From Limosilactobacillus sp. (GTDB taxonomy: Bacteria > Bacillota > Bacilli > Lactobacillales > Lactobacillaceae): 64,000 nt of DNA. Positions within the stretch are counted from its first letter, which is position 1. Every line of letters starts with the position of its first letter. The notes under the pieces are model-generated. The model searched no databases. It saw only the letters and a program-made list of their open reading frames with translations, and had not been told where the DNA came from. A program made the position numbers and the translations under genes. Positions 17,115 through 27,128 of this stretch are shown here, piece after piece. Where the stretch lies: NCBI RefSeq assembly GCF_022482365.1, contig NZ_JAKVPE010000001.1, forward strand, positions 434,001 to 498,000. The letters run 5' to 3'.

Positions 17115-17279
17115 ATGTAGCCATCTCTTTCAAAAAATACGTTACATTATTGCAAATAGTGTCAATAAACAGGCACCAGGCCGCCGATTGTCCCTTGAGT
17201 TACCTCGATACATCAGTTATTTTAAAAGCGTAACAACTGTCAACAAACAAGCCGATGTAAATTTAAGGAGGCAACAGCC

Positions 17280-18401
17280 ATGGCACAAGCAAGACTGATG
17301 AAAACGGCGGCCGATTATCAGCGCCTCGGCCTGAAAAAAGGACAAGTCGAACTGTGGGAAGATGGCAAACGGGATGACGTCCGGAAAGGGGGTGTCGAAT
17401 GGTGGTATTTCGACGCCATTTTCGACGATGGCAGCAAGATTGCGGCTGCTTACTCCACCAAGGTGCAACCGCTGGTCAACGCCACGGGTACCCATCCCTG
17501 CTTAAGATTTGATATAACGACGCCGGACGGTGAAAAGCTCTCCCGCCGGATCACCAAATTCCCCAAAGATTCCGTTCGCTTTTCCAAGGATAAATGCGAT
17601 CTCCAGTGGGGTGAGAGCTGCTTTACTGGTAACCTGCACGACTACCATATCAAGGCGCAAGAAACGGACGGCCTTGGCTTTGACATTCAATTGCACAGCA
17701 TCTCTTCTCCCTGGCGGGGAGAAACCGGCTACTTAGGCTTTGAAGAAAACGATCAAAAATACTTCACCTGGCTCTGCGTCGTCCCGCGCGGAACCGTTAC
17801 TGGCACACTGACAATTAACGGCAAGACAACCAAAGTGACGGGCTTTGGTTATCACGATCACCAGTGGGGCAACATCATCCACTTTGATTTCCTGAATCAC
17901 TGGTTTTGGTCAAGACAGTCGACGGCAAAGCACAGCCTGGTTGTCTTCGACTTCGTCATGAATCAGCACTACGAATACGAACGGATCCCGTTGGTATTTT
18001 TAGAGGATAATGACGGCAAGGTGATCTTTGAAAGTACCGACAACGTCGAATGCAGCGTTAGCGAGGAACTTCTCCAAAAAGCTTCTGATACTAAGTTTCC
18101 AAAAGTGATTCATTATAAATTCCGCAACGGAACCAAAACGGTCCACTACGATGTGACCGTTAAACAGGAGCTGGATGCTCGTTATATCTGGAAAGAAACG
18201 CCATTCTTCATGCGCCGGCTGTTTCACGGGACCAAGCCGCGCTATGGTCGTTACCTGGCCGCTGGCGTAATTACTTTTGAAGACAGTGCCCATCCGGACC
18301 AAAACTTCAAAGAGCAATCGGATTTCATCTATGAGTTCTCGTATGTCGGCCCCCACTACAAGGAGCAGATGGAAACTAAGCAAGCGAAGGCGGGTGAATA
18401 A
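17280..18401 (+). CDS. CrtC/AttH-type lipocalin-like domain protein
   Basis: A 373-aa protein without a signal peptide. The N-terminal GVEWWYFDAIFDDGSKIAA and the later TGFGYHDHQWGN are the signature elements of the CrtC/AttH (hydroxyneurosporene synthase/carotenoid hydratase) family, built of two lipocalin-like barrels. The pattern is enzymatic-looking, with His and Asp in YHDHQW, but most members outside carotenoid producers have unknown substrates. AAGGAGG precedes the ATG. It is cotranscribed with the next gene, 1 bp away. No carotenoid gene is nearby, so a lipid or other hydrophobic substrate is a guess. Confidence 0.8.
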   Translation: MAQARLMKTAADYQRLGLKKGQVELWEDGKRDDVRKGGVEWWYFDAIFDDGSKIAAAYSTKVQPLVNATGTHPCLRFDITTPDGEKLSRRITKFPKDSVRFSKDKCDLQWGESCFTGNLHDYHIKAQETDGLGFDIQLHSISSPWRGETGYLGFEENDQKYFTWLCVVPRGTVTGTLTINGKTTKVTGFGYHDHQWGNIIHFDFLNHWFWSRQSTAKHSLVVFDFVMNQHYEYERIPLVFLEDNDGKVIFESTDNVECSVSEELLQKASDTKFPKVIHYKFRNGTKTVHYDVTVKQELDARYIWKETPFFMRRLFHGTKPRYGRYLAAGVITFEDSAHPDQNFKEQSDFIYEFSYVGPHYKEQMETKQAKAGE

Positions 18402-18402
18402 A

Positions 18403-19185
18403 ATGGGCAAGATCAATTTTAAGTTTCTAATCAACAACACGGAATGGCAAGCTCCCCACCTGCAGCGGATGGAATATGAGCGCAACCTGCATGTCTTGCA
18501 CAACCTAAGACAGCATGGCATTGAGGTCAAAGATGGCATCAAGACACTCGATGATGACGATATCGACTACCTGACAGCTAAGGATGCGTGGCGGGTGTCC
18601 GTGGACACTCGTGCCGGCCTGAATAGCGAAACAGTCGAGCAGCATTATCGTCAATCCTTTCAACGCTCAAATGCCTTCTGGAAGGACCATCCCTTTAGTC
18701 AAGATTTGCCAATGCGCAAGTCCACTTGTCAGATGCTTGTTGAGGGAATTTCGCTCCAGAAGTATATGCAAACGGTCGCTGAAATGACTCACGATGCCAG
18801 GCTGCTTCTCCATGGGCACCCCGAGCACATGAATGCGATCGAGACCCCGGAGAAAATTATTGGGATCGAGCCCTTTGGAACCTATGGAACGCCGACCCTC
18901 TGCATCGTCAAGCATACGGAGGTCGCCGAGATGGGGCCACAGATTCAAAACGATGCTGACCCACTGTTCCCGATCAAGACGGCTGGAAAGGCCTATCTGC
19001 TGGACGGGACAACGGAGATTAACAGCCCCTTCCACCAATACCGACCGACAGAAAATGGTCTAGAAGCTAAGCTGGCAGTTTATTGGCCGGCAACTGTTCC
19101 AGATGAAATCGTGACCGGTCACAGTCTCCACCTGGCAATGGAATTTTATGAAAGTCTCGTTTATGCTGAAACACAGCTTAAGTAA
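18403..19185 (+). CDS. Hypothetical protein cotranscribed with the CrtC/AttH-like gene
   Basis: A 260-aa soluble protein beginning MGKINFKFLINNTEWQAPHL. The start at 18403 is chosen because it directly follows the upstream stop and has AAGGCGGG nearby; the frame extends further upstream inside the other gene. The second half (IIGIEPFGTYGTPTLCIVKH and GTTEINSPFHQYRPTENG) looks like a beta-rich fold. No family is recognised. Its tight linkage suggests it works with the lipocalin-like protein, perhaps on the same ligand (inference). Confidence 0.75.
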   Translation: MGKINFKFLINNTEWQAPHLQRMEYERNLHVLHNLRQHGIEVKDGIKTLDDDDIDYLTAKDAWRVSVDTRAGLNSETVEQHYRQSFQRSNAFWKDHPFSQDLPMRKSTCQMLVEGISLQKYMQTVAEMTHDARLLLHGHPEHMNAIETPEKIIGIEPFGTYGTPTLCIVKHTEVAEMGPQIQNDADPLFPIKTAGKAYLLDGTTEINSPFHQYRPTENGLEAKLAVYWPATVPDEIVTGHSLHLAMEFYESLVYAETQLK

Positions 19186-19202
19186 ACAACCTAGCACAAA
19201 CA

Positions 19203-19247
19203 AAATACGGACATTGGTTTGAAAAATCCAAATCAATGTCCGTATTT
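19203..19247. terminator. Bidirectional terminator before carB
   Basis: A long stem, AAATACGGACATTGGTTTG with a near-perfect complement at 19229-19247, separates the converging lipocalin operon and carAB. Confidence 0.85.
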
Positions 19248-19261
19248 GCGTATTTAAGCTG

Positions 19262-22200
19262 TTATACCAGTGCTGGAGTCTTCTTATGGGTGGCCAGAAC
19301 AGTTAGGATTGCCTTGGCCGTATCCAGCGAGGTGATTACGGCAAGGTTATGGGCAATCGCGTGTTGACGAATCTTGAAGCCCAGCGAATCTTTGGCCGTG
19401 TCGTGGTTCATCGTATTGATAACGATGTTAACCTTTTCGGCACCAATTAGATCAGGGACGTCCTCAGCGGTGACTGGAATAACATTCTCGTCCAGTTGGT
19501 CCGCAAACTTGTCCGGAGCGTAAACCTGATAGCCGGCAGCGATAAATCCTGCCGCCAATCCTAATACCTCATCAATCGTGCTCTCGCCAGGAGTCAGCAG
19601 GACCGCGCCGCTTGTCGGCAACGGGTGGGTCAGCTGACCAGTAAAGGCCTTGGCCAGCGCCTTCTCATATGTTGGCGCTGACCCCATCACCTCACCAGTG
19701 GACTTCATCTCTGGGCCGAGGTAGCAGTCGACGTCGTTCAGCTTGGTAAAGGAGAAGACGGGAGCTTTGACGTGGACCTGATCTGGTTCCGGATAGAGAT
19801 CCTGCGTAAAGCCCTGGTCCTCAAGGGATGTCCCCAGAATAACCTTGGTAGCCACTTGAGCCATCTCAACTCCCGTCACCTTGCTCAAAAATGGCACCGT
19901 CCGGCTGGCCCGTGGGTTAACCTCCAGTACGTAGACCTGGGCGTGGTGGACAATGAATTGGACGTTCATGATCCCGACACAGTGCAGGGCGAGGGCCAAT
20001 TGTTTAGTGATCGCCACCATCTGGTCCTTGATCTCAGGAGTAAAGTGCTGGGCTGGGTAGATCGCCATTGAATCGCCGGAGTGGACCCCCGCGTGCTCAA
20101 CCTGCTCCATGATCCCCGGAATAAGGATGTTGTGCCCATCGCAAATCGCGTCCACTTCGCCCTCGTAGCCGGCCAGGTAGGCATCGACCAGGATCGGGTG
20201 ATCGCTGGTAACGAGAGCGTTGGCCTTCAAGTAGGCCACCAGCTCCTCCTCATTGTTCACGATCTCCATCGCCCGGCCACCGAGCACGTAGCTTGGCCGA
20301 ACCAGCACCGGATAGCCGATCTCCGCAGCGGCCGCCAGAACCGCCTGGTGGGTCGTCGCCGTTTTACCGACCGGCTGCTTCAAGCCCAGCTGCTTGATAA
20401 TCTGATCGAAGCTTTCCCGGTCTTCCGCGGCATCCAAGTCTTGAACCTGGGTTCCCAGGATCTTCACCCCGTGCGCTGCTAGGCCCGCTGCCAGGTTAAT
20501 AGCCGTTTGCCCACCAAACTGGATGATTACCCCAGTCGGCTGCTCCAGGTCAATGACGTTTAAGACATCCTCGAGGGTCAGCGGCTCAAAGTAGAGTTTG
20601 TCGGAGATTGAAAAGTCAGTCGAAACCGTCTCGGGATTTGAGTTCATGACGATTGCCGCGTAACCGGCCGCCTGAATTGCCTTGACGCAGTGGACGGTTG
20701 CGTAATCGAATTCGACCCCCTGCCCGATCCGAATCGGGCCGGAACCAATGACCAGGATTGACTGCTGCTTCAGAGGGTGACTCTCGTTTTCCTGATCGTA
20801 GCAGCTGTAAAAGTAAGGTGTTTGGGAGGCAAACTCGCCCGCACAGGTGTCAACCATCTTGTAAACCGGTGTGAGCTGGTTGGCTTTCCGCAGTGTCCGG
20901 ATCGCGTCTGGGGTTTGATGCCAAAGTGTGGCAATCGTCTGGTCAGAATAGCCGCATTCCTTTGCTTCCTTAAGCAGGGAAAGCTTCCCAGGATTGTCCT
21001 TTAGTGCCGTTTCCAGTTCTACCAAGTGGGCCACGATGTCGAGGAAGTACTCACTGATTCCCGTCAGTTCGTGGATTGCCTGAAGGCTTTGCCCACGCCG
21101 GAATGCCTCGGCAATGTAGAACAGCCGGTTGTCCTGGGGATGCTGGAGCTGGTCTTTAATCTCAGCGTCCGTGGCGGCCATTACCGGGGAAACAAGCAGG
21201 TCGTGGTAGTCAAGTTCCAGCGAACGAATAGCTTTGTAGAAAGCCTCCTCCAGGCTGCGCCCGAGGGCCATCACCTCACCGGTCGCCTTCATCTGTGTCC
21301 CCAGGTGCCGATCGGCTTGCGCAAACTTGTCAAACGGCCACCGCGGGATCTTGACAACGACATAGTCAAGGGCGGGCTCGAACTGGGCAAAGGTGGTCTT
21401 GGTGACCGGATTCTTGATCTCATCCAAGTTTAACCCCACGGCAATCTTAGCGGCAAGCTTGGCAATCGGGTAGCCAGTCGCCTTTGAGGCCAGGGCTGAG
21501 GAACGCGAGACCCGCGGGTTGACCTCGATCACGTAGTAGTTAAAGCTTTGTGGATCCAGGGCCAGCTGTACGTTGCAGCCACCCTCGATCTTCAGTGCCC
21601 GGATGATCTTGAGCGAGCAGTCACGTAGCATTTGATACTCGTCATCCGTCAGGGTCTGGGCGGGGGTCACGACGATTGAATCACCGGTGTGGATTCCCAC
21701 CGGGTCGAAGTTCTCCATGCAGCAGACGACCATCGCATTGTTGGCGGCGTCCCGCATCACCTCAAACTCGATTTCCTTGTAACCCGCAATTGATTTTTCA
21801 ATCAGGCATTGGGTCGCCGGTGAAAGCTCAAGGCCATTTGCACAAACCGTCGCCAGCTCTGCAGGGGTTTGACAAATTCCGCCGCCAGTACCGCCCATCG
21901 TAAAGGCCGGCCGCACGATGACAGGATAGCCGATGGACTGGGCGAAGGAAAGCGCCGCTTCAACCGTCTGGACCGTTGTCGAAGGTGGGACGGGTTCGCC
22001 GAGATTCTTCATCAACTCCTTAAACCGTTCCCGGTCCTCCGCCTGGTCAATGGCGTCGAGTTTGGTGCCGAGGAGCTGGACGCCATACTTGTCCAGCACA
22101 CCCGCTTGCGACAGAGCGACCGCCAGATTTAGGCCAACCTGACCGCCAAGAGTTGGCAAAAGCGCATCCGGGGTCTCCTTTTGGATAATGCTGGTGACTG

Positions 22201-22417
22201 ACTCAACCGTCAGCGGCTCGATATAGACCTCATCGGCAATTGTCGTGTCGGTCATGATCGTTGCCGGATTAGAATTAACCAGCACCACTTCATAGCCCTC
22301 TTCACGCAGGGACAGACAGGCCTGGGTTCCAGAATAGTCAAACTCAGCGGCCTGACCGATGATGATCGGGCCCGAGCCGATAACCATGATTTTATGAATA
22401 TTAGTTTGCTTAGGCAT
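19262..22417 (-). CDS. carB: Carbamoyl-phosphate synthase large subunit
   Basis: A 1051-aa protein with the duplicated ATP-grasp architecture: [20 protein letters not shown] starts the first half and [16 protein letters not shown] the second (about residue 555). The C-terminal MGS-like allosteric domain follows at about 940. It makes carbamoyl phosphate from ammonia, bicarbonate and two ATP. It overlaps carA by 8 bp, so translation is coupled. The ARG-like boxes upstream of carA suggest the arginine-regulated isozyme, but the length is also compatible with a pyrimidine-type enzyme. Confidence 0.96.
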   Translation of the reverse strand: MPKQTNIHKIMVIGSGPIIIGQAAEFDYSGTQACLSLREEGYEVVLVNSNPATIMTDTTIADEVYIEPLTVESVTSIIQKETPDALLPTLGGQVGLNLAVALSQAGVLDKYGVQLLGTKLDAIDQAEDRERFKELMKNLGEPVPPSTTVQTVEAALSFAQSIGYPVIVRPAFTMGGTGGGICQTPAELATVCANGLELSPATQCLIEKSIAGYKEIEFEVMRDAANNAMVVCCMENFDPVGIHTGDSIVVTPAQTLTDDEYQMLRDCSLKIIRALKIEGGCNVQLALDPQSFNYYVIEVNPRVSRSSALASKATGYPIAKLAAKIAVGLNLDEIKNPVTKTTFAQFEPALDYVVVKIPRWPFDKFAQADRHLGTQMKATGEVMALGRSLEEAFYKAIRSLELDYHDLLVSPVMAATDAEIKDQLQHPQDNRLFYIAEAFRRGQSLQAIHELTGISEYFLDIVAHLVELETALKDNPGKLSLLKEAKECGYSDQTIATLWHQTPDAIRTLRKANQLTPVYKMVDTCAGEFASQTPYFYSCYDQENESHPLKQQSILVIGSGPIRIGQGVEFDYATVHCVKAIQAAGYAAIVMNSNPETVSTDFSISDKLYFEPLTLEDVLNVIDLEQPTGVIIQFGGQTAINLAAGLAAHGVKILGTQVQDLDAAEDRESFDQIIKQLGLKQPVGKTATTHQAVLAAAAEIGYPVLVRPSYVLGGRAMEIVNNEEELVAYLKANALVTSDHPILVDAYLAGYEGEVDAICDGHNILIPGIMEQVEHAGVHSGDSMAIYPAQHFTPEIKDQMVAITKQLALALHCVGIMNVQFIVHHAQVYVLEVNPRASRTVPFLSKVTGVEMAQVATKVILGTSLEDQGFTQDLYPEPDQVHVKAPVFSFTKLNDVDCYLGPEMKSTGEVMGSAPTYEKALAKAFTGQLTHPLPTSGAVLLTPGESTIDEVLGLAAGFIAAGYQVYAPDKFADQLDENVIPVTAEDVPDLIGAEKVNIVINTMNHDTAKDSLGFKIRQHAIAHNLAVITSLDTAKAILTVLATHKKTPALV

Positions 22418-23501
22418 TGGCGACTCCTTTCTGCTGGCCCATCAGCTGAATGAACTGGTCAAAGAGCTGATCGGCATCGTGCGGACCTGGTGCGGCGTCG
22501 GGGTGGAACTGAACGGAAAAGGCAGGATGATTTTTGATTGCGATCCCTTCAATTGTTCCATCGTTGATCTCCTGGTAAGTAACCATGATCTGGTTGGGAT
22601 CAATGGACGCGGCATCGATTACGTAACCATGATTCTGTGAGGTGAAAAACGTCTGCTTGGTTTGAAGATTGCGGACGGGATGGTTAAAGCCCCGGTGACC
22701 GAAGCGCATCTTCACCGTTTTGGCCCCGTTAGCCAGCGCCAGAACCTGGTGGCCGAGACAAATTCCGAAGAGCGGGTAGCGTTCCTGAATTTGCTTAACC
22801 ATCGCAATTACCCCCGTCAGGCTCGCCGGATCGCCGGGACCGTTTGAGAGTAGGACGCCATCCGGGTGAATTTGGTTGATCTCCCCTGGCGTCACGTTTG
22901 CCGGCACCACAATCACGTTGCATCCCCGCTCCACCAGCGCTCGCACAATGCTCTCCTTGGCTCCCAGATCAACCAGGACGACGGTGTGCCCATTGCCTGG
23001 CACCAGGTACCTCTTCTTCGTCGTGACCTGGTAGGCCAGTTGGGTCTGGGTGGGCGTACTTTGTAATTCTTTGACAACTGCCTCAACGTCAGGCTCTTCA
23101 TCCGCATCAACAACCTTGCCCTTAAGGGTGCCGTGTTCCCGCAGCAGCTTGGTCAGCGCCCGGGTATCGACGCCCGTCATTCCAGGAATCGCCCATTTCT
23201 TCAAAAAGTCCGGAAGGGTGGCTGATTGTCGCCAATTATTGCTTACTCGCGCAACGCGGTGGCAAATCACCCCCGCGCAAGCTGGCTGCAGTGCTTCCAT
23301 GTTATTTAGGTTGACACCGTAATTACCGATTAACGGGTTGGTAAATACCAGGATTTGATTAGCATAAGACTGATCGGTGATGGCCTGTTGGTAACCGGTC
23401 ATCCCGGTGGTGAAGACTACTTCGCCACTGCAGGCTCCCAGACCGCCAAAGCCAGTCCCGGCAAAAACCGCCCCGTTTTCAAGAATAAGCAATTTTTTCA
23501 T
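22410..23501 (-). CDS. carA: Carbamoyl-phosphate synthase small subunit
   Basis: A 363-aa glutamine amidotransferase subunit. The N-terminal domain ([20 protein letters not shown]) is followed by a class I GATase with the nucleophilic Cys in [10 protein letters not shown] and the His-Glu pair toward the C-terminus ([15 protein letters not shown]; the usual Glu is replaced by Asp or sits elsewhere). It supplies ammonia from glutamine to CarB. AGGAGGG precedes the ATG. A clear promoter and ARG-like boxes lie upstream. Confidence 0.95.
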   Translation of the reverse strand: MKKLLILENGAVFAGTGFGGLGACSGEVVFTTGMTGYQQAITDQSYANQILVFTNPLIGNYGVNLNNMEALQPACAGVICHRVARVSNNWRQSATLPDFLKKWAIPGMTGVDTRALTKLLREHGTLKGKVVDADEEPDVEAVVKELQSTPTQTQLAYQVTTKKRYLVPGNGHTVVLVDLGAKESIVRALVERGCNVIVVPANVTPGEINQIHPDGVLLSNGPGDPASLTGVIAMVKQIQERYPLFGICLGHQVLALANGAKTVKMRFGHRGFNHPVRNLQTKQTFFTSQNHGYVIDAASIDPNQIMVTYQEINDGTIEGIAIKNHPAFSVQFHPDAAPGPHDADQLFDQFIQLMGQQKGVANA

Positions 23502-23529
23502 CAGCGTACCCTCCTTTTATATAAAAATA

Positions 23530-23545
23530 CAGAATATATGCATGT
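23530..23545. promoter_or_regulatory. ARG-like box (weak) in the carAB leader
   Basis: CAGAATATATGCATGT resembles a degenerate ArgR half-palindrome. It lies downstream of the promoter, so a bound repressor could block elongation. Support is weak on its own. Confidence 0.35.
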
Positions 23546-23576
23546 GAGCTAGTTTGTTTCTCATGCATTGCGTAAA

Positions 23577-23605
23577 AATATAAGCTTTATTCTGCTGAAT
23601 GTCAA
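23577..23605 (-). promoter_or_regulatory. Sigma-A promoter of carAB
   Basis: On the minus strand a consensus -35 TTGACA (23605-23600) is followed after exactly 17 bp by TATATT (23582-23577). It points at carA, 76 bp from the start codon. Confidence 0.85.
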
Positions 23606-23623
23606 CATCAAATACATAATTAA

Positions 23624-23637
23624 TGCATTTTTATTCA
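23624..23637 (-). promoter_or_regulatory. ARG-like box upstream of the carAB promoter
   Basis: On the minus strand TGAATAAAAATGCA differs from the ArgR consensus TGAATAWWWATTCA at one position. It lies about 20 bp upstream of the -35 element. Confidence 0.55.
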
Positions 23638-23771
23638 TTTAATAATCGTCCACGGGAGCACTTATCCGCTTTCAAACGGGCTGTAACTTAAAAATAATAA
23701 AAAAAGGCCTTTACGAATCAGCACTTTCTTGATAATATAATATTCGTTCGCTGCGAGCGGATGAATGACTT

Positions 23772-23845
23772 CGGGAAATAGCTCAGCTTGGTAGAGCACC
23801 TGGTTTGGGACCAGGGGGTCGCAGGTTCGAATCCTGTTTTCCCGA
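23772..23845 (+). tRNA. tRNA-Pro (anticodon TGG)
   Basis: The 74-nt sequence folds as a cloverleaf: acceptor CGGGAAA with TTTCCCG plus discriminator A, D-arm AGCTCAGCTTGGTAGAGC, anticodon stem-loop CTGGTTTGGGACCAG with TGG in the loop, and T-arm GCAGGTTCGAATCCTGT. CCA is not encoded. An AT-rich TATAAT-like stretch near 23735 may be its promoter. Confidence 0.95.
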
Positions 23846-23864
23846 TTTTTTTATTTTAAAAAAT

Positions 23865-23905
23865 AAGGCGCCGCTGATGGTAACTCGTTCATCAGCGACG
23901 CTTGT
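23865..23905. terminator. Terminator shared by the MFS gene and tRNA-Pro
   Basis: GGCGCCGCTGATG pairs with CATCAGCGACGC around a 10-nt loop. It lies between the tRNA and the 3' end of the converging MFS gene. Confidence 0.7.
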
Positions 23906-23906
23906 T

Positions 23907-25283
23907 TTATTTCACGCTCCGGTAATAAGAAATAAAAATAATGACGGCAAAAATTGTCAACAGGATAAAGGCATGCTGTGTTCCGATTGCCGTAGCCGTT
24001 GCGCGGCTGAGGTGCGAATTGGCCTGGCTGGCTGCCACGATCGTCGCGGCCACCGAGGTCCCCATCGCCCCGGCAAACTGTTGCAGGGTGTTCATGATGG
24101 CATTCCCCTGGGCACTGTCCTTGGGGCCAACCTCCTTTAAGGCGCTGGTCATGACACAGCCCATGCCCATCCCCATGCCGGCCATGTAGAAGATGTAAAC
24201 AAAGGAGATCAGGCCGTTTGACATCTGTCGGCTCATCAGAGTAAAGGTCACCAGCGAAAGAATGCAGAGTCCCATTCCGATCAGGATGGGCCGCCGGGCG
24301 CCAAATCGGTCCAAAATCCGTCCGCCCAACGGTGCAAAGATCGCTCCGGCAAAGCCCGCCGGCAGGACCACCAATCCCGCGACCATTGAGGTATTGCCGT
24401 TAACCAGTTGAATATAGTTTGGCAGCAGGAAAGCAAAGCCGAGGGAAACGATCTGGGTCAAGAAGAAGCCAAGAACGTGGCCAGCAAAGGCGTGGTTGCC
24501 GAGCAACGAGAGCTTAAGCACCGGCTGCTCAATTGTCAGTGACCGCCAGATAAGGCCGACCATCCCCACCAGGCCAACCAAAAGCGAGCCACCCACGCTC
24601 AGGCTCATGAAAGGGCGACTGCTGAGGTTGCTAAAGCCGTTGACCAGGCCGGCAAAGAGGGCCACGATCATTACCATGCTAAAGAGGTCAATTCGCTCAC
24701 GGCGCAGTGCCGACTTTTGCGTAATTCCCCATTGGCCGAGCACGAAGGACAGGACCAAAAACGGCATCAAGATGTAGAAGACCCACCGCCAGTTCAACTG
24801 GTTAGCGATGATTCCCCCAAAGGTCGGGCCAATCGCCGGTGCAATCCCGGTAATCAGGTTGGCAATTCCCATCATCACGCCCAGCTTGCTTTGGGGCACC
24901 TGCTCCATGATGATGTTGAACATCAACGGTAAAGCAATCCCCGTTCCGATCCCCTGGACGGCCCGACCGAGCAGCAAGAAAGTAAAAGAGGGTGCCAGGG
25001 CGTCAATGACCACCCCAGTGATGAAGAGCAGGTTGGCAACCGTAAAGAGGGTCCGGGTCTTAAAGGAGCTCTTGAGAACCGCCGAAAGCGGGACGATGAT
25101 CGCCACGATCAACAGGTAGATCGAGGTCATCCACTGGACCGTATCGGTAGTAACGTTGAACTCCCGCATCAAGATCGGGAAGGTTACGTTCATCGACGTC
25201 TCCACGATCACCCCACAAAATGACATTAGGCCGGTCGCCACGATCGCCGCGACCACTTTTTTCGGAATTTTTTCTTCAGTCAT
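23907..25283 (-). CDS. MFS multidrug efflux transporter, DHA2 type
   Basis: A 458-aa membrane protein with about 12-14 hydrophobic segments. The DHA2 family is indicated by WMTSIYLLIVAIIVPLSA in the first part and the motif C region GIANLITGIAPAIGPTFGG. It probably exports drugs or toxic compounds by proton antiport. It overlaps the MarR gene by 8 bp, so both are expressed together and the regulator likely responds to a transported compound. Confidence 0.9.
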   Translation of the reverse strand: MTEEKIPKKVVAAIVATGLMSFCGVIVETSMNVTFPILMREFNVTTDTVQWMTSIYLLIVAIIVPLSAVLKSSFKTRTLFTVANLLFITGVVIDALAPSFTFLLLGRAVQGIGTGIALPLMFNIIMEQVPQSKLGVMMGIANLITGIAPAIGPTFGGIIANQLNWRWVFYILMPFLVLSFVLGQWGITQKSALRRERIDLFSMVMIVALFAGLVNGFSNLSSRPFMSLSVGGSLLVGLVGMVGLIWRSLTIEQPVLKLSLLGNHAFAGHVLGFFLTQIVSLGFAFLLPNYIQLVNGNTSMVAGLVVLPAGFAGAIFAPLGGRILDRFGARRPILIGMGLCILSLVTFTLMSRQMSNGLISFVYIFYMAGMGMGMGCVMTSALKEVGPKDSAQGNAIMNTLQQFAGAMGTSVAATIVAASQANSHLSRATATAIGTQHAFILLTIFAVIIFISYYRSVK

Positions 25284-25701
25284 GCTCTGCCTCCTCTTTA
25301 ATCATCACTAAAATTCGGCGAAACGCCTGGATCTCGGTCGGATTCAGATTTTCCAACAGCTGCTGGTCCTTTTCCTGGATAAAGGAGTGAACCGGCATAA
25401 TAAGCCCCTGTCCCTTGGCAGTTAGGGTAACAACCTTCTTTCGACCGTCCGTTGCACTGGGATGCTGGTCCAGTAGTCCCTTGGCTGCCATTCGCTGCAG
25501 CATCACCGTGGTGGTCGAGCGTTTGATGTTGAATTCGTGCTCGACCTGTTGCTGGCTGCAGGTTAAGTTGGGTTGGCGGCTCATAAAATCAATCAGACTC
25601 ATTTGGTTGCCCGTTAAGCCATACGGGGCCGCAAACCGGTCAATGGACTGGTTGAGCGCCCGGGCAGCCTCCTTCAACAGCTGACCAATGTTCTTTTCCA
25701 T
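25276..25701 (-). CDS. MarR family transcriptional regulator
   Basis: A 141-aa winged-helix regulator. The recognition region VEHEFNIKRSTTTVMLQRMAAKGLL with the following wing DGRKKVVTLTAKG is typical of MarR. It is the first gene of a two-gene operon with the MFS pump. An inverted repeat at 25721-25738, just upstream of its start, is a likely operator. GGAGGGAG precedes the ATG. Confidence 0.92.
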   Translation of the reverse strand: MEKNIGQLLKEAARALNQSIDRFAAPYGLTGNQMSLIDFMSRQPNLTCSQQQVEHEFNIKRSTTTVMLQRMAAKGLLDQHPSATDGRKKVVTLTAKGQGLIMPVHSFIQEKDQQLLENLNPTEIQAFRRILVMIKEEAEHD

Positions 25702-25720
25702 CTATCTCCCTCCAAAGTTT

Positions 25721-25738
25721 GTTAGCTATCTAGCAAAC
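25721..25738. promoter_or_regulatory. Candidate MarR operator
   Basis: GTTAGCTATCTAGCAAAC is an inverted repeat of two 8-bp arms around TC with one mismatched pair. It lies 20 bp upstream of the marR-like start codon. Confidence 0.5.
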
Positions 25739-25773
25739 TATCTTAGCTGATTCTGCCATGAAAAGCAAGGCAC

Positions 25774-25801
25774 GAAAAAAAGCCCCGCCAGTCGACGGAG
25801 C
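25774..25801 (-). terminator. Terminator of the ECF S-component gene
   Basis: On the minus strand GCTCCG/CGGGGC closes an 8-nt loop and is followed by seven Ts. Confidence 0.75.
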
Positions 25802-25809
25802 TTACTTGC

Positions 25810-26310
25810 TTATAATAAATGCTTTTTCAAGTGCGGAACCAGCCACATCGCGACCAGGACACCGATCGCTCCTTGAAGGAGGTTGCCACCGATTCCCAGG
25901 ATGCCGACCATCCAAGAATGGTACAGGATGGAATCACTGAAGAAGTAGCAGACCACCATGATAACTGCACCGAGGATCAGTGCTAGCCACTGGTAGCCGC
26001 GCCGTTCACCCGCCTTCTGGTAGAAGTAACCAGCAGACAGGCCCTCGAGACCGTGGGAAACCAGTGAAAAGAACGCGTACTGGGGATAGCCGGAGATCAA
26101 ATCGAGGAACATTCCCCCGAAACCGCCGACCGCAGTCCCATACGCCGGTCCCAAAAGCATCGATGCAATCAAGATTCCAGCATCACACAGGTTTAAGTTC
26201 CCGTGCGTCCAGGGAATTGGAATCAGAAAGAACCGCCCTAAAACAACGGAAAGCGCCATTAGGAGCGCCGCCAGGGTGAGACGGCGCAAGCGCTGATTTC
26301 TCTTACTCAC
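25810..26310 (-). CDS. ECF transporter S component (substrate unknown)
   Basis: A 166-aa protein with about six membrane segments. The N-terminal LAALLMALSVVLGRFFLIP followed by LCDAGILIASMLLGPAYGTAVGG matches S components of energy-coupling-factor vitamin transporters, with short loops and a small size. It would capture a vitamin or precursor and share a common EcfAAT module encoded elsewhere. The start is GTG at 26310, 17 bp after the UPF0340 gene, so the two are probably one operon. No riboswitch is seen; pantothenate, a thiamine precursor or another vitamin are all possible. Confidence 0.82.
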   Translation of the reverse strand: MSKRNQRLRRLTLAALLMALSVVLGRFFLIPIPWTHGNLNLCDAGILIASMLLGPAYGTAVGGFGGMFLDLISGYPQYAFFSLVSHGLEGLSAGYFYQKAGERRGYQWLALILGAVIMVVCYFFSDSILYHSWMVGILGIGGNLLQGAIGVLVAMWLVPHLKKHLL

Positions 26311-26327
26311 TATGCCATTTTCCTCTC

Positions 26328-26894
26328 TTATTGCTGATCAAAGGGGTCCCAACTATACTTTGCCCGGGGACCACCAACGTACTTCGGCCGGGACCGCAGA
26401 TAGGTCGTGTGGGCGTGCCCGATAGTATCAATTGAGGTCCGAACCGGCACCTGGACGAAGCGCACCTGCATGCCAATAAAGGTGTCACCAATGTCCATTC
26501 CGGCATGGGCCTGGATGTGTTCGACCTCGATTGGGTCCTCAAAATCCTCGAAGGCCGCAATTTGACCGGCACCCCCGGCATGAATCTGCGGGTAGACCAG
26601 GACCTGCTCAAGACCGTATTGTTCGGCAACGGCCCTTTCGACTACCAGTGCCCGGTTCAGGTGTTGGCAACCCTGAACCGCTAGATGGATTCCCAAGGGC
26701 TTCAACACGTCGATGATCGTCTTGACAATGGCTCGGCCGACTTCGATGCTGGAGTCCTCACCAATCGTTCCGCCCTGAACCTCGCTAGTACTGAGGCCCA
26801 GCACGAACAGGTCCCCCTTCTTTAGCTTGGCCTGATCGAGCAGTTCGGTAAGCCCCTGCTTGGTTTGTTGCTTAATTTGTGCCAAATCTACCAT
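26328..26894 (-). CDS. UPF0340 (YwlG/TIGR01440) family protein
   Basis: A 188-aa cytoplasmic protein. The stretches GLSTSEVQGGTIGEDSS, GIHLAVQGCQHLNRALVVER and HAGMDIGDTFIGMQVRFVQVPVR match the conserved but uncharacterised UPF0340 family of Firmicutes. It is followed by the ECF S-component gene on the same strand. Function is not known; linkage to vitamin uptake is only positional. Confidence 0.85.
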   Translation of the reverse strand: MVDLAQIKQQTKQGLTELLDQAKLKKGDLFVLGLSTSEVQGGTIGEDSSIEVGRAIVKTIIDVLKPLGIHLAVQGCQHLNRALVVERAVAEQYGLEQVLVYPQIHAGGAGQIAAFEDFEDPIEVEHIQAHAGMDIGDTFIGMQVRFVQVPVRTSIDTIGHAHTTYLRSRPKYVGGPRAKYSWDPFDQQ

Positions 26895-27128
26895 TCGTTA
26901 ATCACGTCCTCCCGCTGTCGCAGCAATTTAATCAAATTCTCATTTGGTGTTAATTTCATTCTAGCACGACCGGGAAAAGTCGTCAGCAATTTACTTTCGA
27001 TGAGAGCGCTTAAAGTTTAATCATTCGGTTTTTGCCGGAGTATTTCCGTGACGTAAAGGTCGGATCAGCGTCTTTTAACCACTAATACGGTATAATATAG
27101 AAACAGGAAAAACGATGGAGTGAGAAAT

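Noticed and set aside
27000-27128. difSL site for XerS upstream of xerS
   Set aside because: A difSL sequence often lies there in streptococci, but no convincing match could be picked out by eye; the cre-like GAGAGCGCTTAAA nearby was also too weak.
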